A stretch of 64,000 bases of DNA from Protopterus annectens (taxonomy: Eukaryota; Chordata; Ceratodontiformes; Protopteridae), in the NCBI RefSeq assembly GCF_019279795.1, contig NC_056738.1, positions 401,177,683-401,241,682 of the forward strand. The letters run 5' to 3'. This document shows, in pieces, positions 12,708 to 23,829 of the stretch. The stretch's first letter is position 1, and the number at the start of each line of letters is the position of its first letter. The notes under the pieces were generated by a model. The model was not told the origin of the DNA, did no database searches, and saw nothing but the letters and a program-made list of their open reading frames with translations. Made by a program: the position numbers and the translations under genes.

Positions 12708-14654
12708 ATGTTGACTTTCCTTTATCTGGTTGTATTACTTATCTGGAACACCCAAGCTATGCCACTGAAGAACTTTCCTTGTGAAAAACTAGTCTACAAC
12801 TCATCAGTTATTACAAATTGCTTAAGCCGCAAACTGTCACATATCCCCACTGAACTGGAATCCACAAAGGTCCTAATGTTGTCGTTTAACTATATTAACA
12901 ACATAACAGAGACATCATTCCCTAATATAGGAACACTCAACAGTCTTTTGCTTGGTAAGCAATTAGGGACATATTTTTATGTGGGGAAGAAAGCCTTTTA
13001 TAATATCAGAAATCTTACTTTCTTGGATCTGGGTGGAAACCAACATCTCATTCTTCACAGTGATGCCTTCACGGGCCTACAGAATCTGAAAGAACTCTAT
13101 CTGGATTATAATGGCCTTACTAACTCCATATTGGAGGGAGAATACTTAAATGGTCTTATTTCCCTGCAGAAGCTGGTTCTTTCAGGTAACAAAATCACAA
13201 GACTGAGACCAGGATCAAGTTTTGAAAGCATGAGGTTGCTTCAGTTTCTAGATCTGAAATCGAACAAGATAAAAATGGTCTGTGGTGATGATTTACAACA
13301 CCTTCAAGGCATGCACTTATCCTTTGACCTGTCCTCTAACATGTTGTCTTATGAAAATCTCTCACAGAACCAGTCAGCCTGCCTAAACCCTTTTAACAAC
13401 ATCTCTATAGGCACCCTGGATATTTCGTCTAACCCCTGGACTGTAGTGGGTGCTGAACAGTTCTTCAAAAGTATAGCAAGAACCAAACTAGTAAGTCTCC
13501 AAATGAAATACAGTGGAGCAATTGGTAGTTCCTTTGGATTTAAGAACATTGGAGAGGTGACTGCTGAAACATTTTCATGGCTCAGAGAAAGTCTCATTCT
13601 CTCTTTTGATATTTCCAAGAGCTTTATTTCTGAGTTGAACCCTTATGTGTTTTCTGGACTCCCTGACATGGTTAGCCTAACCCTGGCATTCAACAAAATT
13701 ACCAAGATTCACAAAAATGCATTCAGCGATCTTGAAAAGCTTCGTATCTTAAATCTCTCCTTTAATCTTCTTGGGGAAATCTACACAGAAAGTTTTGAGA
13801 CTCTAAACACCTCCTCACTTCAGTACCTTGATTTGAGCTCTAATCATATTGGAGTAATCCAGTATGGTGCATTAAATGGAATGAAGTCACTTCAAACTTT
13901 GGACCTCCAAAACAATGCACTGTCATGCATACCTCCTGTAAACCTAGCGGGACTCAAACATGTCTTCCTTAGCCAAAACCGAATAAAGAGCACACACGGT
14001 GTTCTTGAGTTCTCCATGAATGCAGAATTGCTTGACTTATCCTACAATAATCTTCAGAACTTGGGGGAGTTTGACAATATGATGAAGCTTCCACACCTGC
14101 AGTACTTAAATCTGAGTTATAACTATATTTCTTATTGTGGAGATAATGCTGGCAGTATGCTAGTCAATAATCAGCTGAGAATTTTAGATTTGTCTCATAA
14201 TTATTTAACTGCAGTTTGGAAAGCAAACACTTGCTTGAATGTTTTCCATAAGTTAGGAAAGCTAGTAGCCTTGGATCTGAAAAATAATTTCCTCACAGAG
14301 TTTCCACAAAACCTTTTCAATGGACTGGTATCCCTCCAAGTTCTAGATGTTTCAAAGAACTATGTCAGTTCCTTATCAAATGAGTTGTTACATGGACTAA
14401 AGTCCTTAAAAGCACTTAAACTAAGCTACAACAGTATTCTGACTCTATCTCCATCAATGTTTGAATCACTGTTTTCATTGAAATATTTAGATGTAAAGCA
14501 GAACCCGTTTATCTGTGATTCTAAACTTAAAGATTTGGTGAAATGGGTAAAGACAAACAATATACAGTTGACTGGCCCCATGGAAGAAATGACTTGTGCT
14601 TTTCAAACTCCATCCACATGGATTTCCCTTAATATATTGAATGACAATTACTAA
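12708..14654 (+). CDS. TLR5S-like: Soluble Toll-like receptor 5 (TLR5S-like), secreted LRR protein
   Basis: This 648-residue protein is a TLR5 ectodomain without membrane anchor or TIR domain. Residues 1-17 are a hydrophobic signal peptide. C25 and C38 form an LRRNT cap. About twenty leucine-rich repeats follow, then a short LRRCT with C603 and C630. Phrases matching vertebrate TLR5 include MLSFNYINNITETSFP (human LLSFNYIRTVTASSFP), SSFGFKNI and LNLSFNLLGEIY. Many N-X-S/T sites suit a glycosylated secreted protein. The frame is uninterrupted in one exon, with an acceptor just before the ATG. It stops where membrane TLR5 would continue to the last LRRCT cysteine, and no transmembrane or TIR sequence occurs in the next 2 kb. 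Secreted TLR5S of fishes binds bacterial flagellin and boosts the membrane receptor. The same role here is inference. A truncated membrane-TLR5 copy is the main alternative, but 648 intact codons argue against decay. Confidence 0.92.
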   Translation: MLTFLYLVVLLIWNTQAMPLKNFPCEKLVYNSSVITNCLSRKLSHIPTELESTKVLMLSFNYINNITETSFPNIGTLNSLLLGKQLGTYFYVGKKAFYNIRNLTFLDLGGNQHLILHSDAFTGLQNLKELYLDYNGLTNSILEGEYLNGLISLQKLVLSGNKITRLRPGSSFESMRLLQFLDLKSNKIKMVCGDDLQHLQGMHLSFDLSSNMLSYENLSQNQSACLNPFNNISIGTLDISSNPWTVVGAEQFFKSIARTKLVSLQMKYSGAIGSSFGFKNIGEVTAETFSWLRESLILSFDISKSFISELNPYVFSGLPDMVSLTLAFNKITKIHKNAFSDLEKLRILNLSFNLLGEIYTESFETLNTSSLQYLDLSSNHIGVIQYGALNGMKSLQTLDLQNNALSCIPPVNLAGLKHVFLSQNRIKSTHGVLEFSMNAELLDLSYNNLQNLGEFDNMMKLPHLQYLNLSYNYISYCGDNAGSMLVNNQLRILDLSHNYLTAVWKANTCLNVFHKLGKLVALDLKNNFLTEFPQNLFNGLVSLQVLDVSKNYVSSLSNELLHGLKSLKALKLSYNSILTLSPSMFESLFSLKYLDVKQNPFICDSKLKDLVKWVKTNNIQLTGPMEEMTCAFQTPSTWISLNILNDNY

Positions 14655-15140
14655 TACTAAAACATGTGCTTAGTATATTTTCAGGCACCTCTTTGTCCAT
14701 CAAACTTGCACATCTTTTATTAAAAACTGTAAAAGCTGTACATAGAAAGAAGCTACTGTATTTTTAAATCATAGCCATCATTGCTTTTTCAATGGCTTAA
14801 TCTTTTTATAAAATCATAACACTCATGATTCATTTGTATTCATATATATATATATATATTGTTATACTATTAAATGTAAACAAAACCAATTCAGCAGAAA
14901 CATTGTTTCTTTAAAAATAACACTAAAATGTAATGATTCAGCAATATTAAATGTCTTCATTTATAGAACTATCTGTATTGTTTATTATGATGATAATGAA
15001 TAATGCCTACTTCTTGAAATGGTCAGGCAGACAACGTCTGTATTTTGAAAAATGTCCTTTGAGAATAAGGTTCTATTAATCAGATTTAATATTTTGCAAA
15101 CACTCACATCATTTTGAACAGAAAAGCACTAATGTCACAG
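14655..15140 (+). other. 3' flank of TLR5S
   Basis: AT-rich sequence directly after the stop codon. An ATTAAA at about 14,718 is a possible variant polyadenylation signal. No classical AATAAA lies in the first 150 bp. A short TA tract sits near 14,845. No coding sequence for a receptor tail is visible in any frame. Confidence 0.5.
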
Positions 15141-16638
15141 TTGTCATTAATACTGGAGACCATGCTGCTGGTTGTCATTAATGCTGAAGACTGTCTTACT
15201 AGTTTAACGCTAGAAGCCATGTTGTTGGTTTCCATTAATACTGGAGACCATACTATTGGTTTGCATTAATGCTGAATACCATCCTGTTGGTTTAATGCTG
15301 GAGTTCATGTGGCTGATTGTCATTAATGCTGGAAATCATGCTGCTGGTTCTCATTAATACCGGAGACTCTGCTGCTGGTTGCCATTAATGCTGGAGGCCA
15401 TGTTGCTGGTTACCATTAATGCTGAAGACCATGTTACTGGTTGACATTAATGCTAGGGACCATAAAGCTAGTTGCCATTAATATTAGAGAGCATGCTGCT
15501 AGTTCTCATTAAAGTAGGAGACCATGCTGCTGGTTACCACTAATCCTGGAGACCATACTACCGGTTACCATTAATGCTGGAGACCATGTTGCTGCTTACC
15601 ACTAATGCTGGAGACCATGCTGCTGGTTACCACTAATGCTAGAGATCATGCTGCTGGTTACCATTAATGCTGGAGACCATGCTGCTGGTTACCACTAATG
15701 CTGGAGACCACACTGCTGGTTACACTAATGCTGTAGACCATGCTGCTGGTTACCATTAATGCTGGAGACCATGCTGCTGGTTACCACTAATGCTGGAGAC
15801 CACGCTGCTGGTTACACTAATTCTGGAGACCATGCTGCTGGTTACCATTAATGCTGGAGACCATGCTGCTGGTTACCACTAATGCTGAAGACCACGCTGC
15901 TGGTTACCACTAATGCTGGAGACCATGCTGCTGGATGACATTAATGCTGGAGACCATTCTGCTGCTTGCTGTTAATGCTGGAGACCATATTTTGGTTGTC
16001 ATTAACACTGGAGACCATGCAGCTGTTTGTCATTAACAGTGTATACCATGCTGCTGTTAGTTGTCATTAGTGCTGGAGATTATGTTGTTAGTTGTCATTA
16101 ATGCTGAAGGCCATCCTGCTGGCTGTCATTAACCTGGAGACCATGCTGCCGGTTGTCGTTAATGCTGAAGACTGTCTTGCTAGTTTAATGCTAGAGGCCA
16201 TTTTGCTAGTTTCAATTAATACTGGAGGCCATACTATTGGTTTGCATTAATGCCGAATACCATACTGTTGGTTTAATGTTGGAGGCCATGCAGCTGATTG
16301 TCATTAATGCTGGAGATCATGCTGCTGGTTCTCATTAATACCAAAGTTCATGCTGCTTATTGTTATTAATACTATAGACCATGCTGCTAGTGCTCATTAA
16401 TGATGGAGACCATGCTGCTGGTTGTCATTAATGTTGGAGACCATGGTGCTATTCGCCATTAATGTTGGAGATCTTAGTGCTAGTTCTCATAAATGCTACA
16501 GACCATGTTGCTAGTTACCATTAATGATAAAGACCATGCTGCTGATTGCCATTAATGTTGGAGACCATGCTGCTGGTTGCCATTAATGCTGGGTACCATG
16601 CTGCTAGTCACCATCAATGCTTGAGACCATGTTGCTGA
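15141..16638. repeat. 31-bp minisatellite, about 48 copies
   Basis: The unit is close to ACCATGCTGCTGGTTACC followed by ATTAATGCTGGAG. Central units (about 15,540-15,950) are the most uniform. Outer units vary more and include shortened ones lacking a few bases (for example near 15,280 and 16,180). Because 31 is not a multiple of three, no long frame arises despite many ATG triplets. The array starts about 490 bp after the TLR5S stop codon. Confidence 0.95.
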
Positions 16639-16746
16639 GAACAAGTGCTGTAATTTATTGTGGGTTAGAGTTTTTGTTTATGTACTTCCTCTTAAGTATG
16701 TGTCACCAAGACAACTAGAGTTATTTTACTGAACAAAGGAGGGACT

Positions 16747-16748
<2 letters not shown>

Positions 16749-16795
<47 letters not shown>
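16749..16795. repeat. (TA)n microsatellite at the 3' edge of PLE1
   Basis: About 23 TA units directly abut the PLE-derived sequence that begins at 16,796. Confidence 0.95.
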
Positions 16796-16797
<2 letters not shown>

Positions 16798-16981
16798 AAC
16801 ACAAGCCCAAACCCAAGTAAACGGAGAAACCGGAATGGATTCCAAAACACTCACAGGACCATGGAGTGCAGCTCACAAAACATAAAATGTAGACCACAAA
16901 GTTCAAATTGTGAGTGTGTCGCCAAAAAATGAATACTTCCAATAATAAAAAACGAATTTAATAGTGCACAAACGTTAGCGC

Positions 16982-17011
16982 TTTCACGAAACCAACTGTT
17001 CGCTTCTTCAG
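16982..17011 (-). ncRNA. Hammerhead-like ribozyme core, PLE1
   Basis: On the minus strand CTGAAGA is followed by a stem (GCGAA with TTCGT) and then GAAAGCGC. This is the CUGANGA-stem II-GAAA order of a hammerhead. The short GCGC after it could be the short stem III typical of PLE ribozymes. Activity is untested. Confidence 0.4.
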
Positions 17012-17261
17012 ACGTTACATTTTAAAACATACATCCAAACTTAATAAATACTACACATCATTTCCTGTTTGTTATGTCACTTCCACCATAATTAAATTAA
17101 AAAGATACACATTAAAATGCATAAAGCTGTAAACAGATGTATAAAACAGCAACAAGCTATAAAAGGTGAAAGCAAAAATATATATATAGAACATATATAA
17201 TAATATAAGGATATTAAAAACACAATCCATGGAAGCGCAATCCATAACAACGAAAGCAAGA

Positions 17262-18320
17262 CTATCTTAGAGGTCTTGCTTTCAATACAGGTTGTAGGGA
17301 AATAAATTCATTTAATCCTACACCCCTGTGTGCTCCTAAACGGAATATCCATTTCATCTCAATTTGCTCAGTAGTATTTGTCAAATCCCCGCCCCGCATA
17401 TTATGTCTAACCACATGCAAGATTTGGAACAAAAACCTATGCTCTGGCCCATGGGTTAACATATGTTTTGAGATGGCACTGTATGTCTCACCCCTAGAAT
17501 AGGCATACAAGTGATCGCGTATGCGTTCTTTCAACGATCTATTTGTCTTCCCTACATAAAAACAGAAACAGACCTGACAGCTGGCAACGTAGACAACGTC
17601 TCTGGTGTTGCAATCAGATCTGTTTCTGATATCCCACAATCTCCCGTCATTGGGATTTCTAAAAAATCTAGACTTATCAATATATACACAGTAGTTGCAA
17701 GAACCGCAACTGTGGGTGCCAAGATCAGGCGGCATACAATTGAAAGTCCTATCATGGGTCAAACTAGGGAAGCAAAGAATTTGTTTCAAGTTCCTACAAT
17801 TACTAAAAGCATAGCTGGGACAATTGCCAACAATGTTTCTTGTGTGGGGGTCCAAGACCAGGACATCCCAGTTCCTGGAAATGACACTCTGGATGGCTGC
17901 AATATTGTTGCCAAAAGGTATGACTAAAGGTAATTGTCTACTCACAGTACGTGGAACTGATGGAACTACCCTTCGATCAGAAAAATGTGGCTTACCTCTA
18001 GTGTTTCTCAAGCGTGATACATGTTCACAAATGTTATTCACTTCATCAATCAGGTATCCCCTGTTGACAAAACTAATTTTCAACTTCTCTAATTCCAAGT
18101 GAAAATCCAAATCACTTGAACATAGCCGAGAAATTCTCAGCGCTTGTCCCTTTATGATGTTCCGAAATATAATGGAATCATGCATGCTATCATTGGAAAG
18201 ATAGGAATTAGTGTAACATGGCTTCCTATATACCTTGGAATGAAATGTGTCACCCAGCTTGAACACCGTGGTGTCCAGAAAATTAATGGATAGAGGAGAG
18301 AACTCCATTGTAAACCTCAA
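17262..18320 (-). pseudogene. PLE1 reverse transcriptase C-terminus plus GIY-YIG endonuclease (fragment)
   Basis: About 350 codons are open. The frame continues upstream to about 18,410 without an ATG that fits a natural start, so this is the surviving 3' part of a longer gene. Near the start is INFLDTTVF, the reverse-transcriptase motif close to the end of the palm. A cysteine-rich stretch, CGSCNYC, follows. The GIY-YIG nuclease then shows VVYVASC and FYVGKTNRSLKERIRDH, with conserved tyrosines, glycine and arginine. PLEs use this nuclease to open the target for reverse transcription. The missing N-terminal RT motifs mean it cannot act alone. Confidence 0.88.
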
Positions 18321-18469
18321 AAAACTGTCACTACTATTGAGGTCTGTAAGAAATGAAGTAACTGAGGCACCCTGTTGTGAGGAATGTGGCTCTTTAGTGT
18401 TGGGGCAGGAGGATTGTACATAATTGCATATAATGGAGGAGGCTGCACCCCATCCCTTAAAGGGGAGGG

Positions 18470-19545
18470 CTAGAGAAGGAAATACATTAACAATTGCTTC
18501 TCAATACAAAGAGAGTATTTTTGTGGAAGAGGTGATTCTGCCAGGGGACAGGACTCTTGCCCATTGTTGTCTGGTAGATTCTGATGGAACATACCCAAGG
18601 AATAACAGGAAGGATACCTAAGCAAAGGACTCACAGGTATTGTGACAGAGGGATTGGTTTGCTCATATTACTGGAGGAAGACACATAATGAATTAATGAC
18701 ATTCTGTGTTTTCCTGTTCATAAGCAAAGTTTTAACTTCATTTACTGACTTATCTCTGTAAATAAAATACACAGATTTACACTTTCTACCTCCAATGTGC
18801 TTTATAGCTTATGATGGTAGATAATGTTAGTGAAATTGGGTAAACATGCTAAATTACCATATTTTGATCCCTGCATCAATGCTTGCAAGTGCAGGCCTGC
18901 TGTGAGTTGATTTCCTTAGCTGCAGAAAGAAAGATTTGAACATGTGCTTGATGAAGAGCTGCTACCTTTTTTGACATTTTTTTTTCTGCTGTGACTAGTC
19001 ATAACGAAGAGGAAAGGAAATGCTTCTAAGTTGCTGTGAGTCTAACAAAGGTGAAATTCAGAGAGGTATATTCTAATGGTGCCTGTATTGAAAATGGGGA
19101 TGGTGTGGAATCTTAAAAGAACTACTGAAATTACTCTTTAAGAGACTGTTAAACGGAAGAAGCAGAATCAGGCATAAAAGGTAGACTCTGTGAGTAAATG
19201 GAAGTGGAATAATGCAAAAGGAGTATTTCTGTGGAAGACATGATTTTGCCTGGAGTCGGGATTATTGGCCATTGCCAGCTGGTAGATTTACTGAAGACAC
19301 ATGAACATGAAATAGGAATGATACCTAAAGGAAGGACTACCTGGCACTGTGCCAATAATTGACTTGGGTATTTCACTTGTAAAATAACTTAGATGGAATG
19401 TACGAATTTTGTATTTTCCTGTTTACAAGCTAATTTGATTTCATTTACTGAATTATCACTGCAAATAAAGTGCACAGAACGTAACACTTTTTGCAAGAGT
19501 GTGTTTTATACCTTACAATATGTATATGGAAAATAGAAACTATAA
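18470..19545. repeat. Direct duplication of about 350 bp (18,470-18,830 and 19,195-19,545)
   Basis: The two blocks share a series of landmarks in the same order: GAGTATTTnTGTGGAAGA, the TGCC...GGTAGATT run, GATACCTAA, GTATTTTCCTGTT and an AAATAAA followed by CACAGA. They differ by many substitutions, so the duplication is old. Frames in either copy are short and not shared. No function can be named. The 360 bp between the blocks is unassigned. Confidence 0.6.
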
Positions 19546-19984
19546 TCATAGGGTTATGGCAATTAAGGCTTACATGCCAATAGATTGAGATCTTGACAAT
19601 TGAACCTATGAACCTATCCAGTCAAAGTGATTTCAGAAAGGAGGGGATATGTCATGGCATGGAAAATAAGACATATGTCATCTCTGAAAAGACAAGAACA
19701 AGGAACATTTTTAGCTTCTCAGAGTAACTCTAACTTCCAAGTCCATGCATCCTGTTAGTACTAAGATTCTATTCCTTCTCTAGCTGAACCAAATGTGTGG
19801 AAGTAAGCTTTATATTGAATGAATACCTGAGTAGTGAAGTGCAGTGGGACACAATGAGATTCCTGGAGTGAATAGAAATGCATGTGAATATAACATGAGC
19901 CACAGTAAAGATTATTTCTACTACTATGACAAGTTATTGTTCTAAGGAAAAGATTCCACCTACAATTATATTTGGGTTATTAGT

Positions 19985-20835
19985 CATACCCCGGGATTCA
20001 ATAAATGTTTTTTTTTTGGTGCAGGAATAGTGTAGCCATTCCTGCATGGAATATGGCTGCCGAGCATGCACATCCACATCAAAGCACCACCAGGTGAACA
20101 GGGTAGGGTCTACAGAAACCACAAGGGCTTGCCCTCCATCAACTGCCAGGTGGTGTGCAATGCCCAGGGCATTATCTTGAGTGTATGAGCTGGCAGCCCT
20201 GGAAGCTATCATGACTCCCACATCTGGCATTCATCACAGCTGTACCAGGCATATGCCAGTGGGTACATCCTGTATGGCTATCTGGTGGGGGATGCTGACT
20301 ATGCACTGGAGCTGTGGATGATGACACCCATCAGAATGCCATAATGAGGCACACACACAAACCAGGATCATTATACAGCATGGGTTTGGGATGCTCAAGT
20401 CATGGTTCTGCTGTCTTGACATATCTGGTGGAAAATTGCAGTATTCTCCAGACACATATGCACACATGTTCATAGTATGTGCCATGCTACACAATATGAG
20501 CCTGCGGAAACAGCTGCAGCAGGAACAGCATATGGAAGGGCCACACAGCCTCCCACCATTGCCGAGGTCCCCACAGGCACAGAGGGACTCAGAGGAGAAA
20601 GCTCCTGAGCCTGCTCCTGTAGGCAGACAGAGGCATGCCCAGTATGCCCAGGCCTTGGCAAAGAAGCAACGCATAGCACACACACTGACACTGTAGGGAC
20701 CCAGGGACTGACACCTCTCTCTGACTCGCACACGCAGTAAAATGGATGACACACACATCACATTACCTGTAACTTACCGTGTATAGGCAGTGTACTGTGT
20801 GCATCCAACATAGGCAGTCCTCAAGCACCGTCCTC
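19985..20835 (+). mobile_element. Decayed PIF/Harbinger transposon copy
   Basis: The left edge reads CCCGGGATTCAATAAA and is followed by a hairpin pairing GCAGGAAT with ATTCCTGC, the same end found inverted at 50,684-50,735. Transposase homology begins abruptly at about 20,063 and continues into 3' flank that matches the copy at 54,167 (GTATAGG...GCATCCAACATAGGCAG). The N-terminal half of the transposase is missing, so this is an internally deleted, inactive copy. Confidence 0.75.
20063..20696 (+). pseudogene. Harbinger transposase relic (C-terminal half)
   Basis: The translated fragments match the 54-kb transposase: HIHIKAPPGEQGR, INCQVVCNAQGII, SPGSYHDSHIWH and YLVGDADYALELWMMTPI. Several in-frame stops and shifts break it. 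At the second catalytic site this relic keeps an aspartate (codon GAT at 20,291), whereas the otherwise better preserved copy at 54 kb has asparagine. The first catalytic aspartate region is missing at the truncation point. It is a dead fragment that records an older state of the family. Confidence 0.8.
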
Positions 20836-21864
20836 ACAACTGCCGCAGACACAAGGTAAGTTGGTCTTCTTAAGAATAAATGAATGAATTAGTATGTTCT
20901 GGTAGCATATCTATGATAAAGCTGCATGCATGGAAGGGAATGGGGTGGCCTACTGGGATAGCAGCAGACAACTGACAGCTATGTGGGACACCAGGAAGTG
21001 TCTGCATAATACTGGCTTCCGCACACTATGCAGTATAATTTAAGGTGACAAATCCCACTGCAGTATATGTAGGGGGCCAGCTAAGGGGGGGTCATAGGTC
21101 ACATGCATGGATGTCAATGTGGGGATCCCATACTCCCCCCTCAGACTCACACAGCAAGTCAGTTGTAGAAAACCATAAAGGAATGTCTGGCAAAGGCCCA
21201 CAAATGGCGACAATGATGGAATACCCCCCTAAAGATTTACACAGTGATATCAGAGCAGACCTTGCATTTGCAGTAAGACATTGAAGGGTAAGAAGTCTGA
21301 AACTTAATTGTATGGCATTACAATCTAACATGTGGTCTCTGGTGATATTCCTCTATTCTCCAAAACAGGGCAAAGTACTATGCCAAATAGAACCAAAATG
21401 TAAAGCCAATATCAGCACAGTCTGTGAAAATGTGTACTGTTGACAGATGTGCCCCCCCACACCCATATTCCCATAGAAATGCAGTAACATGTAAGTATGT
21501 AGGGTAATAGCAGCAGAGCACACATTGCCAGGGCTGTCCCAATCAACATGATAACTTGTTGCATTTACACAATATGCAGGGGTCAATGAGCTATGCATAT
21601 GTGTGGGGAATGCTGTCAGGATGTGGCCAGCAACTTCTCATGGCTGATGTGTCCTAGTGGCGTAGGTACAGTACTGTGGTAGACAGGGCCATGTTCCATG
21701 AAATGCAGTGGCAACTATTTTGCATGTCAGCCACACCTACAATGGCAGTTGTACACACTGTCCAGATGTCAATATCCAATACTGCTGGGAAGCTGGACAG
21801 GTTATATACAGGGAGCCACACATATGAACAGTACACAGATTGGAGTAACCTACACAGTGCCTAC
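20836..21864. other. Non-coding stretch, no gene seen
   Basis: No recognisable protein domain or RNA gene. It may be the remaining non-coding part of the Harbinger copy to its left, but no right-hand terminal repeat was found. Confidence 0.4.
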
Positions 21865-22184
21865 CATACCTCACAACTGTACAGACTTTTTGCAGAATGC
21901 ACACAGGTTCACATCATATTTGTGGTGTCTTTATTCTGAAATAGTGGTTGTCTGGCAAATCACTGGCAAACCACGAAAGTCTAAAGTCAGAAAATAATGA
22001 TGGATTGTAGTGTCTCAGACTTCATACCATATAGACAAATGCATGCTAATACAAAATCTGTTATTGTATCACCCTTCCAGGTTTGTAAGGCCAATAGCTA
22101 CAATGGTCCGTATAATTAGGCCTTTGTCACCCAATTACTCATGGCTTTGTCCAGATGTCTGGTTCACATACGTAGAGAGGTATG
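21865..22184 (+). mobile_element. 320-bp MITE, CATACCTCTCAAC family
   Basis: It starts CATACCTCACAACTG and ends GTAGAGAGGTATG, giving the family's terminal inverted repeat. Internal landmarks (GCAGAATG, GTCTCAGACTTCATA, GTTTGTAAGGCCAATA, GGCTTTGTCCAGATGTCT) are in the shared order. It has no coding capacity. Confidence 0.75.
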
Positions 22185-22451
22185 GTGCCTAGTAGCACAG
22201 CATTGCATTCTGTCACTTACCATTGTCACCCCAGGGGGGTCCACTGCCTGGCAGCCTGGGAACATATGAGTGACAGAACACACTACCTTGCTAGAGATGG
22301 CCTGCATCAGATTCAAATGGCCTACAGGCCTCTGGCAAAGGCCCATGCCTCACTTATAGTGCCTTTGTAGGGAATGACATGGGGTCCATACTACCAACAT
22401 AACACAGTCAACAAAATGCAAATGTAAGGCCATGCCGCTAAATGATAGTAG

Positions 22452-22765
22452 CATACTTCTCAACCTTGTAGAGGAAAAAATCTGGACAAAGCCATACATA
22501 ATGGTGGGATAAAGGCCCAACTATAGGGACACATTTGAAATATTGCTCTCATGATGTTAGTTGATAGAATAACAGAGGGAGTGTGTAGTAGCATGGATGT
22601 CATGAAGTGTGTGAAGTCGCTAATGTTCTGTCATTATTCCCTGACTGCAACCCTGAGTGATTTGCAACACATGTGCTAGAAAACCACAATGTTAAGGGAA
22701 ACCAACCAGATATATGAGTCATGAATCTGGATAATCTGTGAGAATCTGTACAGTTGACAGGTATG
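22452..22765 (-). mobile_element. MITE of the CATACCTCTCAAC family, inverted copy
   Basis: It begins CATACTTCTCAACC and ends CAGTTGACAGGTATG, and the interior matches the reverse complement of the neighbouring copies (CTGGACAAAGCCATA, CTGACTGCAACCCT). It lies head-to-head with its neighbours and may have promoted local rearrangement. Confidence 0.7.
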
Positions 22766-22885
22766 GCCACACCAGGATATGACCTTTCAGGTAAGAAGAA
22801 TACTGGACAACCAGGAGATCTCCAGCCAGTATATCACCAAGGTGCTGGACCTTTTACACAGCTTCAGCAGTCAATTGGCTGTAGC

Positions 22886-23205
22886 CACACCTCCCAACTG
22901 GCCAGATTGTGCAAAAATGTCTAGCCTTTACCTCATAATATAGGTCTGTGCATCATCTATCTTGTATTTCTCTGGTAAATACCTGTGATGATCCGATTAT
23001 ATCTGTCAGTAGGCAATGACACAATACAGTACAGTGTCAAACTTTACATATATCAGAACATATCTGTTAAAACAAACCCTGTAACTCAAGCAAATCATAC
23101 ATTGATAAGAGCAATAGTTACTGTACCCCCATATGTTTGGCCCATTGTTTCCCCATATTGGCAGCCTATCTCCAGATGTCTTGCACAAACAGTTTGCAAG
23201 GTATG
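22886..23205 (+). mobile_element. 320-bp MITE, CATACCTCTCAAC family
   Basis: It starts CACACCTCCCAACTG and ends GTTTGCAAGGTATG. The interior shows GTATTTCTCTGGTAAA, GTTAAAACAAACCCTGTAACTC and CAGATGTCTTGCAC in family order. Confidence 0.72.
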
Positions 23206-23757
23206 GCTGTAGCACACAACACCCCGAACTCGAGTACAACTATCCCTGGAATGGATTCCCGCACTTACTATAGAAGGTCATACTGAGCATGCTCCTACAC
23301 TTGGAGAAGTGAAGCCCAAGTCCGAAACCACATTGGACTATAAATCTGTGTATTGTGCAAATGTCTTTGCATACACACAGCTATGTAAACCTAATTGTCT
23401 CCACACACACCCATCAGACGGGATTACCCACAGCCAGCTGTAGGTAGCATATATGTGGTATAGCTGCATCTACTGCATGTGATACACACACACATATATA
23501 TGGGCAATGTATTACAATATGTGATGCATACACACACTCATAGACATGGGGAAGGGAGGGACAGACAGTGATAGAGTGAGGCACACAGGAGACACACACA
23601 CATAGTGAGTCATACACAGGGATACCCTGAATGGCATAGAGTGATGTCCTGCTGCAGACAGTTGCATACCAGTTGTAACCACTGGCATGTGTCAGCATGA
23701 AGATGAGATTCATTGTCTGATGGTACTGAGGTGGGGGTTGGAATAACACATCACCTA

Positions 23758-23758
<1 letters not shown>

Positions 23759-23826
<68 letters not shown>
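23759..23826. repeat. (TG)n microsatellite
   Basis: About 33 TG units at the left end of the B-box array. It occupies the same place in the array unit as the shorter TG tracts of the other units. Confidence 0.97.

Positions 23827-23829
<3 letters not shown>

Larger units (their letters stand above)
16796..18420 (-). mobile_element. PLE1: 5'-truncated Penelope-like retroelement
   Basis: A Penelope-like element on the minus strand. Its 3' end touches a (TA)n tract and carries a hammerhead-like motif at 16,982-17,011. The coding part starts inside the reverse transcriptase and runs through the GIY-YIG endonuclease. Upstream of about 18,420 the homology ends, so the element is truncated at its 5' side, as is usual for target-primed retroelements. 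No target-site duplication was found. Confidence 0.85.

Noticed and set aside
15141-16638. CRISPR-like array
   Set aside because: The unit is continuous at 31 bp with no unique spacers, and the context is a vertebrate genome. It is a minisatellite.
17511-17927. 138-residue plus-strand frame over PLE1
   Set aside because: It is antisense to the clear reverse transcriptase/GIY-YIG coding strand and has no domain of its own.
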